DNA of 64,000 nt from Eubacteriales bacterium mix99 (GTDB taxonomy: Bacteria; Bacillota; Clostridia; Caldicoprobacterales; DTU083). The notes below the pieces were generated by a model, which ran no database searches, had not been told where the DNA came from, and saw only the letters and a list, made by a program, of their open reading frames with translations. The translations under genes were made by a program, and so were the position numbers. Shown piece by piece: positions 53,503 to 64,000 of the stretch; the first letter of the stretch is position 1; each line of letters opens with the position of its first letter. The stretch spans positions 1,334,500-1,398,499 of the forward strand of contig CP121690.1 in the NCBI GenBank assembly GCA_038396605.1. The letters run 5' to 3'.

Positions 53503-55050
53503 ATGAAGGACGATTTTATCCTGACATACGATATCGGGACCACCGGCAATAAATGTACGGTTTTTGACAGTCTGGGACAGGAAATCATGGCCAGCACCGT
53601 GCTCTATGGGACCATTTATCCCAAACCGGGCTGGTCGGAGCAGGATCCATACCTTCTCTGGCAAAGTGTTGTGACCGGCACAAGGGAACTGGTCGAACGC
53701 TTCGGCCTGAATCCGGAGTCTGTGGCAGTGATTGGGATTTCCGGGCATATGAACGGCTGTATTCCGGTGGACGCGGACGGGGAAGTGCTTTACAACAACA
53801 TCATCCATTCCGACTGCCGGACCGGGCTTCAATGCCAGCGCATCCAGGAACGGCTGGGTCTGGATTCCTTTTACCGGATTACCGGAAACCGCCCGGATCC
53901 TCACTATACTCTTCCCAAGGTTCTGTGGCTGAAAGAGCATTATCCGGATTTGTATCAAAAAACCCGCTGCTTTCTGAACACTAAGGACTATATCTGCTAT
54001 CGCCTTACGAACCATATGGGCATTACAGATTATTCCGACGCCTCTCTTACCTGCATGCTGGATCTGGGAAAGCGGGACTGGGCTTATGATATGCTGAAAA
54101 CCCTGGATGTGGATACGGGAAAGCTGCCGGAGCTGCATTGTTCCTATGAAGTGGCAGGCGGACTGTCCGGGGAAGCGGCGGCGCTGCTTGGCCTGATTCC
54201 GGGGACTCCGGTGACTGTCGGCGGCGGAGACGGCGCCTGCGCCACCCGGGGCTCCGGCGTGAAGGAACCGGGGGATGCCTATAATTATCTGGGCAGCAGT
54301 TCCTGGATTGGCGCTCTGTGCGATGCCCCTGTTTTCGACGGGGACGCCAGGATTTTTAATTACTTTGATCTGGATGGCCGGCACAAGGTTGTCTGCGGCA
54401 CCGTGCAAAGCGCAGCTGCGTCCTACAACTGGGCCATGGACCTGCTTGGCCGGGCATCTGCGGAATCGGCTTCCGCAAAGGATGGAGGAGTGGAAACTTC
54501 TTCGGCGTTTTATGACAGGATGGAAGCCCTGGCCCGTAGCTCGCCCATCGGCGCCAACGGTCTGTTTTTCCTGCCATATCTCATGGGGGAGCGAACGCCT
54601 TACTGGGATCCCAACACCCGGGGCGCCTTTGTGGGATTTACCCTGTACCATACCCGCAGTGATATGGTGCGGTCGGTTTACGAAGGGATTTCCTATGCCC
54701 TGCGGAGTGTACTGGATGTTTTCCAGGACAACCAGGTGGGGATCCGGGATATGATCCTGATCGGCGGCGGAGCAAAAAGCAGACTGTGGAATGAAATGCT
54801 CTGCAGTATTTTCGCCCTGCCGGTGAAGGTGCATTCCTTCCCCGATGTGGCAACGTCATTGGGCGCGGCCATTGCGGCAGGGGTGGGCGTCGGGATGTTC
54901 CATGATTTCCGTACGGCTGCGGAAGCGGTTTACAGCAGGCGCTGCACCCCGGTGGAGTCGGAATGTCGGGAATATGAGAAGCACTATCGGATCTACCGGT
55001 CTGTCTACCCCCGGCTAAAGCCGGTTTATGACCGGATCGCGGAATTATAA
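53503..55050 (+). CDS. FGGY family carbohydrate kinase (xylulokinase-like)
   Basis: The ~515-residue sugar kinase has the N-terminal FGGY phosphate motif LTYDIGTTGNKCTVFD, ISGHMNGCIPVD, and TVGGGDGACATRGSG. The C-terminal signature GLFFLPYLMGERTPYWDPN and ILIGGGAKSRLWNEML complete it. It resembles xylulokinases, but exact sugar specificity cannot be told. GGGAGG at 53491-53496 favours ATG 53503 over ATG 53500. A palindrome cluster in the leader hints at substrate-controlled expression. Confidence 0.88.
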   Translation: MKDDFILTYDIGTTGNKCTVFDSLGQEIMASTVLYGTIYPKPGWSEQDPYLLWQSVVTGTRELVERFGLNPESVAVIGISGHMNGCIPVDADGEVLYNNIIHSDCRTGLQCQRIQERLGLDSFYRITGNRPDPHYTLPKVLWLKEHYPDLYQKTRCFLNTKDYICYRLTNHMGITDYSDASLTCMLDLGKRDWAYDMLKTLDVDTGKLPELHCSYEVAGGLSGEAAALLGLIPGTPVTVGGGDGACATRGSGVKEPGDAYNYLGSSSWIGALCDAPVFDGDARIFNYFDLDGRHKVVCGTVQSAAASYNWAMDLLGRASAESASAKDGGVETSSAFYDRMEALARSSPIGANGLFFLPYLMGERTPYWDPNTRGAFVGFTLYHTRSDMVRSVYEGISYALRSVLDVFQDNQVGIRDMILIGGGAKSRLWNEMLCSIFALPVKVHSFPDVATSLGAAIAAGVGVGMFHDFRTAAEAVYSRRCTPVESECREYEKHYRIYRSVYPRLKPVYDRIAEL

Positions 55051-55133
55051 AACAACAGGATATAAAGACAACCTGTGACGATGAAGGAGCGTCCTGTGTA
55101 GTACGTGATTATAAACAACAGGACATAAAGACA
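55050..55133 (+). repeat. Pair of direct repeats between kinase and PHP gene
   Basis: AAACAACAGGATATAAAGACA (55050) and AAACAACAGGACATAAAGACA (55113) agree at 20 of 21 bases, 63 bp apart. The second is close to the PHP start. Their role is unknown. Confidence 0.7.
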
Positions 55134-55167
55134 CAACCAGGACATACAGAATCGAGGTACCTTTTTC

Positions 55168-55848
55168 ATGAATTATTATCGCTATGATACCCATGTACAT
55201 ACCAGTGAGGTCAGCCCCTGCGGGAGAGTGCCGGCGGAGGAGATGGTTGAGCTGTACCGGAAGGCAGGGTATCAGGGCATTTTGATTACTGATCATTACC
55301 ATGACGGCGTAATTGAGAAGCAGAATGGGGAATGGAAGGAAAAAATGGATGATTATCTGATGGGCTACCGGAAGGCTAAAGAAGCCGGGGAAGCCGTCGG
55401 AATGGATGTTATGCTGGGCATGGAGCTTCGCTTTCAGAGCGGGCTGGAGGATTATCTGGTATATGGGTTCGAGGAGGAATTCCTGTACCGTAATCCCTAT
55501 CTGAACCGCCTGTCTTTGGTTTCCTTCCGGGACTTGATCCGGGAAGGGGATGCGGATATCCTGATTTTTCAGGCGCATCCCTATCGGAGAAAAATGCATA
55601 CCGCTCCGCCGGAGCTTCTGGACGGCGTGGAGGGATTCAATGGAAATCCGCGGCATGATTCCCGGAATGACAAGGCATTTGCCTTCTGTCTGGAGCATGA
55701 TCTATATTTGTCTTCCGGCTCCGATGCCCATCAGCCGGAGGATGTCGGGCGGGGCGGAATAGGCCTGACCCGGCGGATCCGGTCAGCCCGGGACTATGTG
55801 GAGCTGTTCCGGACCGGCGAGCCCATGGACATTCTGTTCAAGCGGTAA
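55168..55848 (+). CDS. PHP domain phosphoesterase
   Basis: The 226-residue product has the metal-binding motifs of the PHP superfamily: YDTHVHTSEVSPCGR (His-x-His), ILITDHYHDG, FQAHPYRRKM and SSGSDAHQPEDVG. The family contains histidinol phosphatase-like and 3',5'-nucleotide phosphoesterases. A short form without polymerase fusion is typical of a stand-alone small phosphoesterase. It probably shares a transcript with the sugar kinase upstream, 118 bp away. Substrate unknown. Confidence 0.85.
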   Translation: MNYYRYDTHVHTSEVSPCGRVPAEEMVELYRKAGYQGILITDHYHDGVIEKQNGEWKEKMDDYLMGYRKAKEAGEAVGMDVMLGMELRFQSGLEDYLVYGFEEEFLYRNPYLNRLSLVSFRDLIREGDADILIFQAHPYRRKMHTAPPELLDGVEGFNGNPRHDSRNDKAFAFCLEHDLYLSSGSDAHQPEDVGRGGIGLTRRIRSARDYVELFRTGEPMDILFKR

Positions 55849-55885
55849 CGCCTTTCCCGTTGGTTCATTATTCCCTGTGAGTTAA

Positions 55886-55926
55886 CAAAAGGCCCCCGCT
55901 TATATAAGTAGGGGACCTTGATTATT
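55886..55926. terminator. Bidirectional terminator between convergent genes
   Basis: AAGGCCCCCGCTTA pairs with TAAGTAGGGGACCTT, leaving one mismatch near the middle. A-rich left and T-rich right flanks (TTGATTATTTT) suit termination from both sides. Confidence 0.75.
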
Positions 55927-55932
55927 TTACCA

Positions 55933-57648
55933 TTATTTAATTTTCACCTTCAACCCCCGGTAACGGTTCAGGGCAAAGCAGAATTCCTGTTTCCGGGGCA
56001 GCGCGAGATTTCCCGGATGCCCGGTATAGGGGGAAACGGAATCCAGTCCGGATTGCCCGATCTGCACGTACAGACGATCCACGGCCTGGGACAGGGTCAT
56101 TTTATCATCCAGCAGCCGTTTTCGGAAAAAGTCAAGCATAACGGCAATGGCGTTGGTCTGGCTGTTGTCCACCAGCTGTTCCAGGCCGGACAGATCGATG
56201 GTCTCCCTGCCGTACAGGATGGTGTACCGCCCTTTGGACTTCAGGCGGTCCTGCTTTCCGGAAAAAGAAAAGGAGGATTTCAGCGGGATCCTGGGCGTTA
56301 TCTCTCCGAAGTCCGCGCCGGATCCCCACTCGCCGCGGGATCCGTCTTCGGCGGCAATGCGTTTGGCCGCATCGGTTACGTCTTTGGGGAGATATTCGTC
56401 CATCATGATGATATGGTCCGCCACATCGAAATAATCCCCGGAACCGCCGACAATCAATACAGTGGAAACGCCCAGCTGCCGATACAATGGACGGACCTTG
56501 TCAATAAAGGGCGTAATGGGTTCCTTTTCCCCGGAAACCAGCTTCCGCATCCGCTCATCCCGGATCATGAAATTCGTGGCGGAGGTATCCTCATCAATCA
56601 ACAGGAGCCGGGAAGCGGCTTCCAGCGCCTCCATGACATTTGCCGCCTGGGAAGTGCTTCCGCTGGCATTTTCCGTTGTGAACGCATGGGTATCCTTATT
56701 TCCCGGCAGATGATTGATAAAGGGGCTGATGTTGACCTTTTCCAGGCTGCGCCCGTCTTCGGCGCGGATTTTCACCGCATCCTGCCGGGTGACCACCAGC
56801 TCCCGCCCGTCTCCGGGAATGTGGGGATAGATGCCCCGCTCCAGGGCTTTCAATACGGTGGATTTTCCATGATATCCGCCGCCGACAATCAGGGTGATCC
56901 CTTCGGGGATCCCCATTCCCGTTACGGTTTTGCCGCTGGGCAGATTCATGCGGACAGCAAGACTTTCCGGGCTTTGAAAAGGGATCCCGCCCGGCAGGGG
57001 CCTGTCCGAAACCCCACTTTCCCGCGGCAGGATGGATCCGTCGGCGATAAACGCCACCAGTTTTCTCTGCTTCAGTTCCTTCCGAATGAATTCCTGATCC
57101 AGCATTCCTGTAATCTGGCGGCGCAAGGCAGCCTGATCCAGGTTCCGAAAGAGCAGGGAACTTTCTGCTGCTTTCGGAAGCATGTCCGTGAAGATGCGGT
57201 CTGCCGCCTTTCCCATAATCCGCCTGCCGGCAGCAGGCAGCCCCACTTCAAAACGGACTTCAATCCGGTCCTCCCGGATCAGGACCGAGGTTCGCTCCAG
57301 TATTTCCTGACCACAGGAATCAATCGTCAGCATCCCGCTTTTTCCGGTCCCTCCCGCTGAGCTGTGATGCCGGCGGATGGCGTTTTGAAAGGCCCGGGTC
57401 AGAAAGTCTGCCACGGCAATGATCCTGGGCTTGCTGTCCAGCATTTCATCGGGAATGCCGGCAACGGACCGTTTCATGCTGATATGGGATTTGGAAGGCG
57501 GCGCGTAGGGATCCGCCTGGACATGGTCAATGGATAGAATGAATCCTCCAAAATCATAGTCTCCTCGGATTTCCTTATAGGCGGGATACCCCCTCCGGTC
57601 AATGGAGAGCAAAAGCTGATGAAGATCCTGATAACGTTTCATTTGCAT
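55933..57648 (-). CDS. Predicted ATPase of the ABC class (PF09818 type)
   Basis: The 571-residue product has its own family architecture: an N-terminal part with YDFGGFILSIDHVQADPYAPP, a Walker A variant VGGGYHGKSTVLKAL near residue 265, and RLLLIDEDTSATNFMIRD as Walker B. LIVGGSGDYFDVADHIIMMD is also diagnostic. These soluble ABC-like ATPases have no permease and no known substrate; their role may be nucleic-acid related. ATG 57648 overlaps the aldolase stop (ATGA), so the two are translated in tandem, an unexpected pairing. Confidence 0.88.
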   Translation of the reverse strand: MQMKRYQDLHQLLLSIDRRGYPAYKEIRGDYDFGGFILSIDHVQADPYAPPSKSHISMKRSVAGIPDEMLDSKPRIIAVADFLTRAFQNAIRRHHSSAGGTGKSGMLTIDSCGQEILERTSVLIREDRIEVRFEVGLPAAGRRIMGKAADRIFTDMLPKAAESSLLFRNLDQAALRRQITGMLDQEFIRKELKQRKLVAFIADGSILPRESGVSDRPLPGGIPFQSPESLAVRMNLPSGKTVTGMGIPEGITLIVGGGYHGKSTVLKALERGIYPHIPGDGRELVVTRQDAVKIRAEDGRSLEKVNISPFINHLPGNKDTHAFTTENASGSTSQAANVMEALEAASRLLLIDEDTSATNFMIRDERMRKLVSGEKEPITPFIDKVRPLYRQLGVSTVLIVGGSGDYFDVADHIIMMDEYLPKDVTDAAKRIAAEDGSRGEWGSGADFGEITPRIPLKSSFSFSGKQDRLKSKGRYTILYGRETIDLSGLEQLVDNSQTNAIAVMLDFFRKRLLDDKMTLSQAVDRLYVQIGQSGLDSVSPYTGHPGNLALPRKQEFCFALNRYRGLKVKIK

Positions 57649-58577
57649 CAGATCTTGTTGTTGCAGCCCAGTACATGAATCAGTTTATGACGAACCAGCT
57701 CCCGTATGGCATCCCTGGCTGGAGAGAGATATTTTCTCGGATCAAAATCCCCGGGGTTTTCCGCGAAATGCTTGCGGATGCTTCCGGTCATGGCCAGTCT
57801 CAGATCAGAGTCGATATTGATTTTACAGACAGCCATGGATGCGGCTTTTCGCAGCATATCTTCCGGAACTCCCTGCGCGCCGGGCATCTGTCCGCCGTAT
57901 TGGTTGATCATATCCACAAACTCCGGGATCACGGAAGAAGCGCCATGCAGAACAATGGGGAATCCGGGCAGGCGTTTGCCCACTTCTTCCAATATGTCAA
58001 AGCGAAGCTTCGGCTCGCCCTTGAATTTAAAAGCACCGTGGCTGGTTCCGATGGCGATGGCCAGGGAATCCACTCCCGTCCGTTCTACAAATTCCTGCAC
58101 TTCATCCGGTCTGGTATAGCTGGAATCCTCTGCGCGAACCTTTACTTCGTCCTCCACGCCGGCCAGCCGTCCGAGTTCGCCTTCCACGACGACACCCTTG
58201 TCATGGGCATAGTCCACAACCTGTTTGGTGAGCCGGACATTCTCATCAAACGGATATCTGGATCCGTCAAACATAACGGATGTAAATCCGCCGTCAACAC
58301 AGGATTTGCAGGTTTCAAAACTGTCGCCGTGATCCAGATGCACCACGATGGGCAGATCGGTATCAATAATGGCAGCTTCAATCAGCTTCATCAGATAAAC
58401 ATGCTTGGCATATTTCCTGGCACCGGCCGACACCTGAAGAATCAGGGGAGCTTTTTCCTCCCTGGCAGCTTCGGTAATCCCCTGGATGATTTCCATGTTA
58501 TTTACATTGAATGCACCAATGGCATATCCGCCTTCATATGCCTTCCTGAACATTTCCGTTGAGGTAACCAATGGCAT
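57648..58577 (-). CDS. fba: Class II fructose-bisphosphate aldolase
   Basis: The ~309-residue zinc-dependent aldolase interconverts fructose 1,6-bisphosphate with DHAP and GAP. IVVHLDHGDSFETCKSCVDG contains the zinc and catalytic residues. VVVEGELGRLAGVED, GTSHGAFKFKGEP and VLHGASSV are the remaining landmarks. On the minus strand ATG 58577 has AAGGAGTG eight bases upstream; the frame extends two codons to a TTG that is too close to that site. It overlaps the ABC-class ATPase gene downstream. The related tagatose and ketose aldolases cannot be excluded. Confidence 0.92.
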   Translation of the reverse strand: MPLVTSTEMFRKAYEGGYAIGAFNVNNMEIIQGITEAAREEKAPLILQVSAGARKYAKHVYLMKLIEAAIIDTDLPIVVHLDHGDSFETCKSCVDGGFTSVMFDGSRYPFDENVRLTKQVVDYAHDKGVVVEGELGRLAGVEDEVKVRAEDSSYTRPDEVQEFVERTGVDSLAIAIGTSHGAFKFKGEPKLRFDILEEVGKRLPGFPIVLHGASSVIPEFVDMINQYGGQMPGAQGVPEDMLRKAASMAVCKINIDSDLRLAMTGSIRKHFAENPGDFDPRKYLSPARDAIRELVRHKLIHVLGCNNKI

Positions 58578-58637
58578 TGACAAATCACTCCTTCATAATC
58601 ACATCTCACAATGGTATGTAAAATTTTGAACATATTC

Positions 58638-58665
58638 ATTTTATCAGAACGAATTGAAAAAGCAA
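58638..58665 (-). promoter_or_regulatory. Promoter of the aldolase-ATPase pair
   Basis: Minus strand TTGCTT (58665-58660), 16 bp, TAAAAT (58643-58638). Confidence 0.55.
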
Positions 58666-58736
58666 GGTTAATTTCCGATCGCCCAATCCCGCTCAATTAT
58701 TTTTGACGCATTGATGGAAACCCGGTTTTATGATCT

Positions 58737-58765
58737 TTGCCATTTCCCGCCTGGCTCTTTATAAG
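58737..58765 (+). promoter_or_regulatory. Possible promoter for the alpha/beta hydrolase
   Basis: TTGCCA (58737-58742), 17 bp, TATAAG (58760-58765). The 327-bp divergent gap between aldolase and hydrolase holds this and the aldolase promoter; nothing else is evident. Confidence 0.4.
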
Positions 58766-58904
58766 TTATAAAGTTGGTTTGGCCCTGTTCATAAAAGCAA
58801 ATCGGCAGAAATAGAATAATAGCAATGATCCGTCCGGTGGAACGCGTCAATACAAACATCTGCAGTCCCGTTCAGACGGCTCAAAAAAATAAGGGGTGAT
58901 TGCA

Positions 58905-59876
58905 TTGGCTCTTCCTTTTTCTCCTTTCGAAATCAAAGCGTTTTCGGCTGCGGTTCGCCGCTCCGGGCAGTTCGCCTTCCCCGGACAGGTGGCAAATAAA
59001 ATATTCTTCCCCAAATTTACGCAGAAATTAATCCGTACCAGCGGCACAGTGATCAACACCTTGATCGGTGGCGGCGGGCCTCCTTTGCTTCTGCTTCATG
59101 GTTATCCGGAGACACATTTTGCCTGGCACCGGGTGGCAAATCAGCTGGCACAGAATTTTACCGTGGTTCTTACGGATTTACGGGGATATGGGGATTCCGG
59201 GAAACCCTGTGGAGGTCCGGATCATATTCATTATTCCAAAAGGGAAATGGGGCTGGACCAGATCGAGGTAATGAGAGCTTTGGGCTTCCGCTCCTTTCAG
59301 GCGGTGGGACATGACCGGGGCGGGCGTGTCCTTTATCAGATGCTTTTGGATCATCCTTCTGCAATCGAACAGGCAGTGATTTTGGATATTGTTACGGCAA
59401 CCCAGATGTATGACCGGACGGATCAGGAATTCGCGACAAGATATTTCTGGTGGTTTTACCTCATTCAATCCGCACCCTTGCCGGAATGCATGATAGAAGG
59501 CGCTACTGACAGATATCTAAGGACAAATCTGTCCGATGTAAACAGCACGCCATACGCTGTTACGCCGGAAGCTTACGCAGAGTATTACCGATGTTTTCAA
59601 AACCCGGCATCCATTCATGGCACCTGCGAAGACTACCGTGCGTCGGCATCAATCGACCGCCGGATTGAGGAGCCATTCAAGGGATATAAAATACAGCAGC
59701 CGCTGCTTGCGCTTTGGGGAGAAAAGGGAACCGTCGGACAATTGTTTGACGTCACTGGATTATGGAGGGAACGGGCGAGTCAGGTAAGCGGATTTCCCCT
59801 GCCATGCGGACATCTTATTCCGGAAGAGGATCCCCAGGGGCTGCTTGCCGCGCTCAATCAATTTTTAGTGCATTAA
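58905..59876 (+). CDS. Alpha/beta hydrolase, haloacetate dehalogenase/epoxide hydrolase-like
   Basis: This ~323-residue hydrolase has an Asp nucleophile. The oxyanion motif HGYPETH is near residue 65 and the nucleophile elbow GHDRGGRV holds the Asp and two Arg that bind carboxylate in fluoroacetate dehalogenases. GHLIPEEDP near the end has the catalytic His. The cap domain contains YFWWFYLIQSAPLPECM; where the defluorinating enzymes have His-Trp, this has Trp-Trp, so fluoride release is not assured. The first ~40 residues (FSPFEIKAFSAAVRRSGQF) look like an extra N-terminal segment. AAGGGGTG precedes TTG 58905. Confidence 0.82.
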   Translation: MALPFSPFEIKAFSAAVRRSGQFAFPGQVANKIFFPKFTQKLIRTSGTVINTLIGGGGPPLLLLHGYPETHFAWHRVANQLAQNFTVVLTDLRGYGDSGKPCGGPDHIHYSKREMGLDQIEVMRALGFRSFQAVGHDRGGRVLYQMLLDHPSAIEQAVILDIVTATQMYDRTDQEFATRYFWWFYLIQSAPLPECMIEGATDRYLRTNLSDVNSTPYAVTPEAYAEYYRCFQNPASIHGTCEDYRASASIDRRIEEPFKGYKIQQPLLALWGEKGTVGQLFDVTGLWRERASQVSGFPLPCGHLIPEEDPQGLLAALNQFLVH

Positions 59877-59888
59877 CTTCATTCATTC

Positions 59889-60089
59889 CCTTTGCTCCGA
59901 AAACAAAAGTATTATACAGTACCGACCAGATCCCTGGACGAAAGGAACCGGGACGTGATTCTGTACCTTATCTATGACTATCTGGATGATTCGAAGATCC
60001 TTTTGTTTGTCACCCATGATCTCAAAAACAACAGAAGGGGAAACCAGAAGGTAATACAAATCAGTCAGGTAAAGTTAATGAAGGTGTGA
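59889..60089 (+). pseudogene. C-terminal remnant of an ABC ATPase
   Basis: About 65 codons remain. PTRSLDERNRDVI resembles the D-loop region that follows Walker B (DEPTSSLD), and DDSKILLFVTHDL resembles the H-loop. Walker A and signature are gone and no ribosome-binding site is visible. It occupies the 385-bp gap between the hydrolase and the thioesterase. The assignment rests on two motifs only. Confidence 0.45.
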
Positions 60090-60164
60090 GCACTCCATTT
60101 CATGCGCTTCCAAGCGGCATGTAACACCTGCGGAAATGTCATTCCATAAAAGCGGGAGACGCAT

Positions 60165-60219
60165 AAAGGCGCAAAGGTGCAGCGCCTTTATTGATTTTTC
60201 CATCTGTTTTCTATATAAT
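60165..60219 (+). promoter_or_regulatory. Terminator hairpin and promoter before the thioesterase
   Basis: AAAGGCGC (60165-60172) pairs with GCGCCTTT (60182-60189), then ATTGATTTTT: an intrinsic terminator. The T-rich tail contains TTGATT (60191-60196), 17 bp, TATAAT (60214-60219), the promoter of the next operon. Confidence 0.7.
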
Positions 60220-60261
60220 AATGGGAGCGGCAATAGCGTAAGAACAGGAGGTTCTTGACAG

Positions 60262-60761
60262 ATGGAGGGGAAAACCATAGCGCATTCCAGGGCGGTCATG
60301 TCCCAGATTATGCTGCCCAGCCAGGCCAATCCCAATGGGAATGTCCACGGCGGGGAAATTATGAAGATGATGGACGAAACGTCCTATGTGGCGGCAGTGC
60401 GGCATGCCCACACCAATATTGTTACCGCAGGGGTGGACGAGCTGGAGTTTCATACACCGGTTTTTGTAGGGGCGCTGGTGACATGCCGGGCAGAGCTGGT
60501 GTTTGTCGGACGGACCTCCATGGAGGCTTTTGTCACCGTGGAAGCAGAATATCCCAGACATGAAGCTCCCCCTATCAATGCGCTGACAGCTTATTTCACC
60601 ATGGTTGCACTGGATGACGACGGAGTGCCCTGTGAGGTACCGCCTCTTATCCTGACCACACAGGAGGAGAAAGAGCGGTTTGACAGGAGGAAGGCCGTCT
60701 ATATCCGCCGGAAGGCGGAACGGAAGGCAGAGAGGAAAGCGAACCGAAAGGATGGCACCTG

Positions 60762-60762
<1 letters not shown>
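60262..60762 (+). CDS. Hot-dog fold acyl-CoA thioesterase
   Basis: The 166-residue product is of the YciA/BACH-type family. VMSQIMLPSQANPNGNVHGG holds the active-site region (Asn, His and Gly). IMKMMDETSYVAAVRH carries the Asp. VDELEFHTPVFVGALVTCRA is the next conserved strand. It hydrolyses acyl-CoAs to free acids. The C-terminal 25 residues are extremely basic (RRKAERKAERKANRK), an extension not usual in the family. The AGGAGG ribosome-binding site is good. It overlaps topB by one base (TGATG). Confidence 0.88.
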
Positions 60763-62765
<2,003 letters not shown>

Positions 62766-62806
62766 CAGGGCAACCATTGATTTTAATATAAAGGAGTAGG
62801 TTGATC

Positions 62807-64000
62807 GTGGCAGATACACCGGTTCAAACAACCATAAAGCAAATTTTCAGGCAGCCGGAGGATTATTATGGGAAAAGGATTCTTCTTTCCGGATGGATTC
62901 GAAGCAATCGGGATTCCAAATCCTTTGGGTTTATTGAACTCAATGACGGGTCTTTCTTTAAAAATCTGCAGATTGTATTTACGGAAGAAAAGCTGGACAA
63001 CTTCAGGGAAGTGGGTAAGCTGGGCGTTGGTACGGCCATTTTTGCGGAAGGAATGCTGACGGAGTCCCCCGGTGCAAAGCAGCCTTTTGAGATGAAGGCG
63101 GAAAGCATCCGGGTGGAGGGCTCTTGTCCGTCGGAATATCCTCTCCAGAAGAAACGGCACAGCTTTGAATACCTGCGGACCATCTCCCATTTGCGGCCCA
63201 GAACCAATACGTTTTCCGCTGTTTTCCGGGTTCGTTCCCTGCTGGCCTTTGCGATTCATAAATTCTTCCAGGAAAGGGATTTTGTCTACGTTCATACCCC
63301 GATTATCACCGGCAGTGACTGTGAAGGCGCCGGGGAAATGTTTCAGGTAACCTCCCTGGATCTGAACAACGTTCCGAAGACAAAGGAAGGGAATGTGGAC
63401 TATTCCAAAGACTTCTTCGGACGGGAGACTTATTTGACGGTGAGTGGACAGCTTTCTGCTGAAACTTATGCCATGGCATTCCGCAATGTCTATACCTTTG
63501 GACCGACCTTTCGTGCGGAAGACTCCAATACCACGAGACATGCGGCGGAGTTCTGGATGATCGAACCGGAGATCGCCTTTGCGGATCTGGACGATGTCAT
63601 GGATCTGGCGGAGGATATGATCAAATACATCTTTCAGTATGTGCTGGAAAATGCGCCGGAAGAGATGGAGTTCTTCAATAGATTTGTGGACAGGACCGTC
63701 ATGGATCGCCTGGACAATGTGATCCATTCGAAATTCGGGCGCCTGTCCTACACGGATGCCATTGAAATCCTGAAGAAAAGCAATGCTGACTTTCGTTACC
63801 CTGTGGAATGGGGGATTGACCTGCAGACCGAACATGAGCGGTACCTGACGGAGCAGGTCTTCCACAAGCCGGTATTTGTAAAGGACTATCCCAGGGATAT
63901 CAAGGCGTTTTATATGCGCATGAATGATGACAACAGGACCGTTGCAGCGGCGGATCTTCTGGTGCCCGGCGTCGGGGAGATCATCGGCGGAAGCCAGAGG
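62807..64000 (+). CDS. asnS: Asparaginyl-tRNA synthetase, 3'-truncated by window edge
   Basis: 398 codons are present and the frame is open to the last base. The N-terminal OB-fold anticodon domain ([20 protein letters not shown]) precedes the class II core with motif 2-like [20 protein letters not shown]. The last residues, [13 protein letters not shown], are just before the family's motif 3. The insertion [20 protein letters not shown] and the asparagine-type [11 protein letters not shown] favour AsnRS over AspRS. GTG 62807 has AAGGAG ten bases upstream; TTG 62801 is the alternative. The full protein should be ~465 residues. Confidence 0.93.
   Translation, partial: MADTPVQTTIKQIFRQPEDYYGKRILLSGWIRSNRDSKSFGFIELNDGSFFKNLQIVFTEEKLDNFREVGKLGVGTAIFAEGMLTESPGAKQPFEMKAESIRVEGSCPSEYPLQKKRHSFEYLRTISHLRPRTNTFSAVFRVRSLLAFAIHKFFQERDFVYVHTPIITGSDCEGAGEMFQVTSLDLNNVPKTKEGNVDYSKDFFGRETYLTVSGQLSAETYAMAFRNVYTFGPTFRAEDSNTTRHAAEFWMIEPEIAFADLDDVMDLAEDMIKYIFQYVLENAPEEMEFFNRFVDRTVMDRLDNVIHSKFGRLSYTDAIEILKKSNADFRYPVEWGIDLQTEHERYLTEQVFHKPVFVKDYPRDIKAFYMRMNDDNRTVAAADLLVPGVGEIIGGSQR

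Noticed and set aside
53356..54834. 492-codon open frame on the minus strand
   Set aside because: Antisense to the FGGY kinase and crossing its promoter; composition is that of a shadow frame.

Overview
The window is chromosomal DNA from an endospore-forming, low-to-medium GC Firmicute of the class Clostridia. The gene order at the left end (yabP-yabQ-divIC-S1 protein-tRNA-spoIIE-tilS-hpt-ftsH), the ctsR-mcsA-mcsB-clpC-radA heat-shock operon, carD, a yacL-type PIN/TRAM gene, ispD-ispF and cysE-cysS are all typical of that group. Promoters are housekeeping sigma-A type. Many start codons are TTG or GTG with strong Shine-Dalgarno sequences, and many neighbouring genes overlap by ATGA or TTGA. 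I cannot name a genus from the sequence.

Layout. 1-9.5 kb: sporulation and housekeeping core, two Met tRNAs, spoIIE with an unusual 21-bp-spaced promoter flanked by Spo0A-like boxes, then tilS, hpt, ftsH and recX. 9.6-17.4 kb: a secreted Ig-like/transglutaminase protein, then a variant dlt-like cluster (Asp/Glu-family racemase, DltA-like adenylation enzyme, DltC-like carrier, MBOAT acyltransferase, SGNH-like protein with Cys in place of Ser, lipoprotein). 17.4-18.0 kb: a decayed gene, followed by an S9 peptidase. 20.0-26.5 kb: CtsR-controlled operon plus radA. 26.9-33.1 kb: carD with tandem promoters, yacL-like gene, ispDF, a DUF1002 protein, cysE and cysS. 33.2-38.1 kb: an ABC exporter of the GldF/GldG plus DUF4340 type. 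38.3-41.7 kb: an IS-end relic, an unrecognised exported protein and recD2. 42-44 kb (minus strand): a GntR(YtrA)-regulated ABC transporter. 44.0-45.9 kb: an ISLre2-family element. 45.9-53.3 kb: a cobalamin-riboswitch operon. 53.5-64 kb: FGGY kinase, PHP phosphoesterase, ABC-class ATPase plus class II aldolase (minus strand), alpha/beta hydrolase, thioesterase, topoisomerase III and asnS running off the edge.

The most interesting region is 45.9-53.3 kb. A consensus promoter and a cobalamin riboswitch drive an alpha/alpha-toroid surface protein, a DUF4430 lipoprotein, EcfT, a double ATPase EcfA and a CbrT-like S component. Animal transcobalamin and intrinsic factor consist of an alpha/alpha barrel plus a small beta domain. 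Here the two halves look split into two anchored proteins placed next to a complete ECF importer, so a B12 capture-and-uptake machine is the natural reading. The first ATPase domain carries an apparent 1-nt deletion, so the system may be broken in this strain or the base may be a sequencing error. The second candidate is the dlt-like cluster, which carries its own racemase and has changes at residues expected to set substrate choice.
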